The notes below the pieces were generated by a model. That model searched no databases. It had not been told where the DNA came from and saw only the letters and a program-made list of their open reading frames with translations. Below, in pieces: positions 59,142-64,000 of a stretch of DNA of 64,000 nt (positions are counted from its first letter, which is position 1; each line of letters begins with the position of its first letter). Made by a program: the position numbers and the translations under genes. Where the stretch lies: contig NZ_CP046703.1 in NCBI RefSeq assembly GCF_009873495.1, forward strand, positions 6,166,501 through 6,230,500. Reading direction: 5' to 3'. The DNA comes from Nostoc sp. ATCC 53789. Lineage in GTDB: Bacteria; Cyanobacteriota; Cyanobacteriia; Cyanobacteriales; Nostocaceae.

Positions 59142-59263
59142 GTAGTGGTCTGTCTCATTAATTCTGAAGGTTTATAAAAGTTCGTAGTAAGGACTTTAGT
59201 CCTTGATTTGAGCGATAAATCGCTCACTACAAACCTAGCAAAATTAATGCGATAGACCAGTAG
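59142..59263. mobile_element. MITE, TAGTGGTCTGTC family, copy 3
   Basis: An element of about 122 bases with ends tagtggtctgtctcattaat and attaatgcgatagaccagta. It is nearly the reverse complement of the copy at 41921-42042 along its whole length. It lies just beyond the small-RNA array. Confidence 0.75.
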
Positions 59264-60096
59264 TAGCGCAGCAAGCTTAATTTGTTTGGTTGAGCAATCA
59301 TAAAATAATTTTGTTTACGACTTTCTATATTTTTGAACCCAATGTTTTAGCATTGACATGTTAGTAATGGTTTATACTTTGCAATTACCCAAATGCTTGT
59401 CACATATAGCTTTTAGCAGTTTTATACCTGATTCCTATCAGACTTTGTGAGAAATACGGGCCAACCTACGCCAGTTTTAATTTTTAACCTTAACCCAAGC
59501 GTATTGACATTAAACTTCAATAAATAATCTAGAAACAAATTTCTGCATAGGTGTAGCCTGTCATAGACATCGCGCTATACTAAAGTAGTAGATAGCCTTG
59601 GACAAAAGATGAAAAGCTACTTCTTTTCAGGAATATATCAAAAATAATCTCTTGGTTTAATCTAAACAATCGTGTCTGTACAACTAATAAAGAGTGTGTC
59701 TAAATTAGATTAAGCACGTAAACTTCAGTACAAAATTTAACAGTTAATAACTTGAATTACTTGTTTATTTAGTATCTTTAAAATCTCCAAGCATACATAG
59801 TTCAAGCCGATACTGTTTTAAATCATCATCTGATCTTTTTATATAAAGTTATGGTGAATTTATTAAGAAAATATTCTGTAATTTTGCGTATAATCGAAAA
59901 GTATCCGCTAAACCTCTCAGCTTGAGGTTTTCTTACCTCAGCAATTTTTGCGTGGGTAAGAATTATCAAATAGGCAAAAGTAAAACACATTAGCTAATTC
60001 TGACCGAGTACTATTCCATAAGTTCGCGCGAAGCTTCGTCTGTATCTCCCTAATAGAGACAGACGAGGAATCCTAATAAAATCTTCTGGAGAAGAG
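59264..60096. other. Gene-free AT-rich interval before the REC gene
   Basis: No coding frame. A small dispersed repeat lies at 59552-59573 (gtagcctgtcatagacatcg). A hairpin, cgtctgtatctccctaatag with agacagacg (60038-60068), ends about 30 bases before the REC gene start. The region probably includes that gene's promoter. Confidence 0.5.
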
Positions 60097-60552
60097 ATGT
60101 ATTTGGCACATTCATTCATGAGTGATGAAAAGCAGCAAAACTCTCACCAGCCTTTGATTTTGGCAGTGGAAGACCATGATGATAGTCTTTTGCTGATTAG
60201 TTATGCTCTTGAGTTAATGGGTTGTAGATTTATTTGTCAAACAGATTGTTCTGCAACAGTGCTGGTGGCTAAAGAATATCAACCGGACTTAATTTTGTTG
60301 GATATTTTGTTACCAGGTCTTAGCGGTATCGATGTTGTGCGTCATCTAAAGCAAGAACCCTTAACTTCCAAAATTCCAGCGATCGCAGTCACGGCTTTAG
60401 CTACCACGGAGGATCGAGAGCGTATCCTTAAGGCAGGATTTGATGATTATATCAGCAAACCCTATATGATTGAGGACTTAGAGGCTATAATTCGCCGTGT
60501 ATTGGGAGGAAAATTCTCTCCTTACTCAGCTTTTGAACTTTGTCAAGATTAG
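60097..60552 (+). CDS. Single-domain response regulator (REC)
   Basis: A 151-residue CheY-like protein: VEDHDD acidic pair, phospho-acceptor Asp69 in LILLDILLPG, Thr in AVTALA and Lys in YISKPY. There is no output domain. The ATG at 60097 has a ggag site five bases upstream, so I prefer it to the internal Met at 60118. It converges on two REC-kinase genes and may be their phosphate acceptor. Confidence 0.9.
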   Translation: MYLAHSFMSDEKQQNSHQPLILAVEDHDDSLLLISYALELMGCRFICQTDCSATVLVAKEYQPDLILLDILLPGLSGIDVVRHLKQEPLTSKIPAIAVTALATTEDRERILKAGFDDYISKPYMIEDLEAIIRRVLGGKFSPYSAFELCQD

Positions 60553-60584
60553 CAATTTAGCAGAAAAATGTCCCCGTGAAGAAG

Positions 60585-61709
60585 TTAAATGTTCTTGGGT
60601 AGTTGGACAGTGAATAAAGTACCTTTACCTACTTCAGAAGCAACCTGGATAGTTCCTGCGTGCCCTTCTACAATCCTGTGGGATAAATGTAGCCCTAAGC
60701 CACTACCTGAACGTTTATGTTTGCCTTGGCGAAATCGCTCAAAAATTGTTGCCTGATCTTCGGGTGCAATTCCATATCCTGTATCTTGTACCTCAATTGT
60801 TACCGAATCTTGATTTCCTGGAAGAGGTGATGTTTCAAAAATGCGGATTGTGATCCCTCCTGTATCCGTAAATTTGATGGCATTGGCGATCAAATTGTTT
60901 AACACTCGGCGTAGTTCCAAGCGATCGCCCATAATAACCCCAGCATTTTTATCCAGTGGATCTAATTTACTGGTGTCTGTTGTCAGGGTCAAACCTTTTT
61001 CATTAGTTAGAGGGCTTAGTTCACTCACTACTTCTTCAGATATCTCACGTAAATCACATACTTCCCAATTCAACGTTTTTTTACCTGCCTCGAAGCGATA
61101 AACTTCTAGGAGGGTGTTTACCATGTCCATCAAATTTTGGTTACTGCGAATCATAACTGCGATCGCCTGTTTCATTTCCGGCGAGATTTTGCAGAATGTT
61201 TCCATTTCAAACAAACTCAACATCCGATCGGCAGCAACTAAAGGAGTTCGCAAATCATGAGTCAGACGGGAAACAAAGTCTTCCCGTTGGCGGGTCATTT
61301 TTTGTTGTTCGTCCAGACTGTGCTTGAGACGTAATAGCGATCGCACTCTTGCCAGTAGTTCATCCGTATCAAATGGTTTACGAATAAAATCGTCAGCACC
61401 AGCATCTAAACCTTCGACAACGCTAGATTCATGAAAAGCAGTAATCAGCAGAATTGGAATATAACTAATTGCTGGGTTATTCCGAATCCGACGCGTGACT
61501 TCATAACCATCCATCCCCGGCATCATTACATCTAACAAAATCAGATCGGGTGGAGATTTTTCAACTTGTCTCAAAGCCTTTATTCCATCTGAAGCCAAAT
61601 CAATTTCATATCCCTCACTTTCTAAAATCGCTTGAACCAAAATAAGATTATCTCGAGTGTCATCAACTGCGAGAATACGATAAATTTTATTATTTTCAAC
61701 TACAGACAT
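60585..61709 (-). CDS. Receiver-histidine kinase (REC-HisKA-HATPase)
   Basis: A 374-residue cytosolic kinase. The REC domain comes first (Asp60 in LILLDVMMPGMDG, Lys in FIRKPFD), then HisKA with DFVSRLTHDLRTPLVAADRM (His151) and HATPase_c (VLNNLIANAIKFTDTG, VQDTGYGIAP, GSGLGLHLSHRIVEGHAG). The N-terminal receiver makes it the second stage in a relay. It lies 35 bases from a related kinase on the same strand, likely one operon. Confidence 0.92.
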   Translation of the reverse strand: MSVVENNKIYRILAVDDTRDNLILVQAILESEGYEIDLASDGIKALRQVEKSPPDLILLDVMMPGMDGYEVTRRIRNNPAISYIPILLITAFHESSVVEGLDAGADDFIRKPFDTDELLARVRSLLRLKHSLDEQQKMTRQREDFVSRLTHDLRTPLVAADRMLSLFEMETFCKISPEMKQAIAVMIRSNQNLMDMVNTLLEVYRFEAGKKTLNWEVCDLREISEEVVSELSPLTNEKGLTLTTDTSKLDPLDKNAGVIMGDRLELRRVLNNLIANAIKFTDTGGITIRIFETSPLPGNQDSVTIEVQDTGYGIAPEDQATIFERFRQGKHKRSGSGLGLHLSHRIVEGHAGTIQVASEVGKGTLFTVQLPKNI

Positions 61710-61744
61710 AATTTATAAATTTTTCTCAGTTTTTTGGAAGTAAT

Positions 61745-63079
61745 TTATAGTTTAAATTTAGGATATCCTATCGGTGCTTGCCTAGCTTGAGAAGATGACT
61801 GATGGGGATTTTTTGCTCTACCAAAAATTCCGTCGCTGTCTAATTGTAAATTAGGAGGATCATCTGCCATATTTTGTAATGTGATTTGACGCGGCAATTC
61901 AATTTTAAACATTGAACCAATGCCCAATTTGCTCTCCAGAAAAATTTTGCCGCCCATCATTCGCACCAATGAATCTACAATTGCCAAACCCAGACCAGTC
62001 CCTGGATATTTGCGAGTGATAGTTTGATCGACTTGGCGAAATGCTTCAAAGATACGTTTAAAATCTCTGGATGCTATACCAATACCTGTATCCCGAACAA
62101 TAATTACTACTTGATTTGTAGGTAGTTCCTTAACCTCAACCAAAATCTCACCAGACTCTGTGAACTTAATCGCATTGGAGAGTAGGTTAGTTAAAATTTG
62201 TCTGATCCGAATAGGATCGTTAAATATAAAAGGATTTTGCAAATCTGTTTGCAGTAACAATGACAGCTTTTTAGCATCAGCGAGTGAACGCATTTCACCT
62301 ACAGCGAGATTTATGACCTTTGATACATCAAATATTTCCGCCTTTAAGTCTAATCGTCCTATCTCCAGCTTCGAAAAGTCAAGAACTTCATTGAGTAGCA
62401 TCAGTAAATGCTTCCCATTATTTAAGATGCGCTCGATCATATCTGCTTGCTGGTTAGTTAGTTGACCGAACTTAGGACGCAGCAGTATTTGCGAAAAACC
62501 AATAATCGCATTCATCGGCGTTCTGAGTTCGTGAGACATAGTGGCCAAAAAATGTGATTTTAACCGTGATGCCTCCAACAGCTTAAAGTTTTGTATTTTA
62601 ATCTGTTCTTGTTGTCTCTCCAATTCTTGGTTCTTACGAATGAGTTTTTCATTACTTTCTCTAAGCTGCTCTTTTGCCAAAGCTGCCTGCATTTCAGCCC
62701 GATAAATCCGAATCGCACTCCGCAAAACCTGTGCCAAGTTTTCTGATGATATCCTAGACTTAGAGAGATAGTCTGTAGCACCAGCTTTAATTAATTGAAC
62801 AGACATTTGTTCATCTTTTTGACCAGTCAAGACTACTATAGGAACTTGAATTTCCGAAAAACGTAGCCGTTGAATCAAGGTTAGTCCATCCTGGTTTGGT
62901 AAATCATAGTCGAGGAAAACACAATCATAAGCAGTAATGCTTAAGGCAGAAAACGCATCATTGCCATTGCCGACTTCAGACAGTTCCATCTGAATACCTG
63001 CCATCGTCAGGCCCTGACAGACTACCATCCTGTCTACTTCGTCATCGTCTACAACCAAAATTTTCAGCGTCTCTTCCAT
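61745..63079 (-). CDS. Receiver-histidine kinase (REC-coiled coil-HisKA-HATPase)
   Basis: A 444-residue protein. A REC domain (Asp57 in CVFLDYDLPNQDG, KAGATDYLSK) is followed by a charged coiled coil (~125-172), HisKA with FLATMSHELRTPMNAIIGFS (His183) and HATPase_c (LTNLLSNAIKFTESG, VRDTGIGI, GTGLGLAIVDSLV). The C-terminal ~55 residues are a disordered-looking tail. It is upstream of the 374-residue kinase and may phosphorylate it or the plus-strand REC protein. Confidence 0.92.
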   Translation of the reverse strand: MEETLKILVVDDDEVDRMVVCQGLTMAGIQMELSEVGNGNDAFSALSITAYDCVFLDYDLPNQDGLTLIQRLRFSEIQVPIVVLTGQKDEQMSVQLIKAGATDYLSKSRISSENLAQVLRSAIRIYRAEMQAALAKEQLRESNEKLIRKNQELERQQEQIKIQNFKLLEASRLKSHFLATMSHELRTPMNAIIGFSQILLRPKFGQLTNQQADMIERILNNGKHLLMLLNEVLDFSKLEIGRLDLKAEIFDVSKVINLAVGEMRSLADAKKLSLLLQTDLQNPFIFNDPIRIRQILTNLLSNAIKFTESGEILVEVKELPTNQVVIIVRDTGIGIASRDFKRIFEAFRQVDQTITRKYPGTGLGLAIVDSLVRMMGGKIFLESKLGIGSMFKIELPRQITLQNMADDPPNLQLDSDGIFGRAKNPHQSSSQARQAPIGYPKFKL

Positions 63080-63648
63080 CGTTTTTAATTTTTGCCGCCA
63101 AACATAGGTTGATGTATAACATTTCTCTTTTGAGATTATCCAATTAAAAAAAAATATAAGATTTTCGGAGATTTAAAATCTGTAACTTGATTAACTAAGG
63201 CGTTTAGCACAATATCCAATACTTGTTTTGCGTTGCCATCATCTTGACATTAGGCAAGATGAAAGGCTTGAGGATATGTCTGGCTAGATTTAAGTCATCA
63301 GCTTTCACTCGGTGTTGATCTTGATTTGAGGTTGTCATTACAATTACAGGAGTTGCTTTTAAAGCTAATTGTTGGGTTAAATTTAGTCTGTTGTATTTTT
63401 AATCTGTTTAGTTTGCCAGACTATTGAAATTAAACTCCTAGCAAACGACCAATGGCTTTCAAAAAACTAGCAATTAACAAATCGAAAACTATTGCTCTAG
63501 GCACAACAGACAGAACTGATATAAAGTAAAATAAAATACTTTACTAAGCTTAAACCAATTGTAAATGAGTGAGCAAGCGACCGTCGTCAGCCATTGGTGA
63601 GAGTTGCATACCATTATCGTGTACCATAAGCTTGAGCAGTTTTAACCA
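63080..63648. other. Gene-free interval
   Basis: I see no coding frame or clear repeat in these 569 bases; they are AT-rich and presumably include the promoter for the two kinases. Confidence 0.4.
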
Positions 63649-63759
63649 TTAGATTTGGTTAGACCAGGTAAATAAGAAAGTGCTTCCTATACCTATTTGT
63701 GAATCACAAGTAATCCTACCTCCTGCAATTTCAACAATTTTCTTAACGATCGCAAACTT
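63649..63759 (-). pseudogene. C-terminal scrap of a histidine kinase
   Basis: Reading the minus strand gives KFAIVKKIVEIAGGRITCDS then QIGIGSTFLFTWSNQI and stop, the typical end of an HATPase_c domain (AIVKKIVExxGGxIxxxSxxGxGSTFxFT). A stop directly upstream (63760-63762) cuts it off, so only about 36 codons survive. Confidence 0.55.
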
Positions 63760-64000
63760 TCACAGTTTGGAAAATTCCCAAAACCTCCTCGCAAACTTTA
63801 GGAAGAATACCAAGTCTTTCTAAGCCTTTTGGCATTAAAAAGATTACTTGCCCACTTTGACTGCCGAAGGGTTTAACTTTTGAGCCATAAGTCGCCCACC
63901 ATCTGGATGCACGAGTAATTACCCCATGCAGTTGTAGTTGAATTCCTTTTGAGATTGTCCACCATTGAGCCTGACTTTTCACGTGATAGGGAAAACAAGA
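63743..64000 (-). CDS. Unknown protein, C-terminal part, running off the window
   Basis: The frame is open from the window edge to the stop at 63743. The last ~80 residues contain QWWTISKGIQLQLHGVITRA, SRWWATYGSKVKPFGSQSGQ and FLMPKGLERLGILPKV. A GTG at 63982 is one possible start, but the frame continues beyond it, so the gene may begin outside the window. I recognise no family. Its end overlaps the kinase scrap in another frame. Confidence 0.4.
   Translation of the reverse strand, partial: SCFPYHVKSQAQWWTISKGIQLQLHGVITRASRWWATYGSKVKPFGSQSGQVIFLMPKGLERLGILPKVCEEVLGIFQTVKVCDR

Noticed and set aside
1..64000. tRNA or rRNA genes
   Set aside because: I looked for T-arm-like ggttcraatcc words and rRNA text in the intergenic stretches and saw none that fold convincingly.

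Overview
The window looks like a chromosomal segment of a filamentous, heterocyst-type cyanobacterium (Nostoc/Anabaena-like). The octamer GCGATCGC (HIP1) is scattered throughout. Several genes are cyanobacterial hallmarks: SipA, the bifunctional arginine dihydrolase AgrE, a TPR-CHAT protein and many two-component proteins. Intergenic DNA carries the small dispersed repeats, heptanucleotide repeats and miniature transposons typical of Nostocales. All identities come from reading translated motifs; no database search was run.

Layout. 0-3.5 kb: HIT protein, scraps of decayed genes, an APC permease and a Uma2 endonuclease-fold protein. 3.7-5.3 kb: L,D-transpeptidase behind an exported unknown. 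5.4-10.2 kb: a three-gene operon of a TPR-CHAT protease (His755/Cys812), a small linker protein and a protein with two C-terminal membrane helices, a plausible regulated-death or defence module. 10.4-13.9 kb: NarL-type regulator and its Cache-HAMP-PAS-PAS kinase. 14.6-19.1 kb: SDR, NTF2-like protein, MurG and a 3D-domain-like exported protein. 19.3-21.3 kb: a second NarL-type pair. 21.6-24 kb: Spy-like protein, Coq4-like protein, SipA, PrxQ-like peroxiredoxin. 24.3-30.3 kb: a 1326-residue polytopic membrane protein and a GT39-type glycosyltransferase. 31.6-35.5 kb: AgrE, DUF2085-like protein, NupC-type transporter. 35.7-37.0 kb: an ISAzo13-like insertion sequence whose transposase needs a -1 frameshift. 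37.1-43.8 kb: unknown protein, RelE/ParE-type toxin-antitoxin pair, amidohydrolase/isochorismatase/cupin group, B12 radical SAM protein. 44-50.5 kb: ModA, sugar-nucleotide epimerase, cupin, glycogen debranching enzyme. 51-55.3 kb: orphan histidine kinase, then a copper group of membrane peptide, P-type ATPase and HMA chaperone. 55.7-57.2 kb: an RtcB-family RNA ligase. 57.2-60.1 kb: a 2.9 kb gene-free stretch. 60.1-63.1 kb: a REC protein and two REC-kinase proteins. The end holds a kinase scrap and an unknown partial gene.

The most unusual structure is in the gene-free 2.9 kb. It holds at least five, possibly seven, head-to-tail minus-strand units of about 100 nt. Each has a conserved 5' block, a conserved AAATTAAT core and its own intrinsic terminator. 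The terminator stems differ in sequence but stay paired. They read as a tandem array of small RNA genes lying convergent to rtcB.

Mobile DNA is a second theme: one frameshifted IS, a miniature relative with the same ends, two further MITE families with two or three copies each, and dispersed repeats that entered at least four coding sequences in frame (copper ATPase, 1326-residue membrane protein, amidohydrolase, rtcB).
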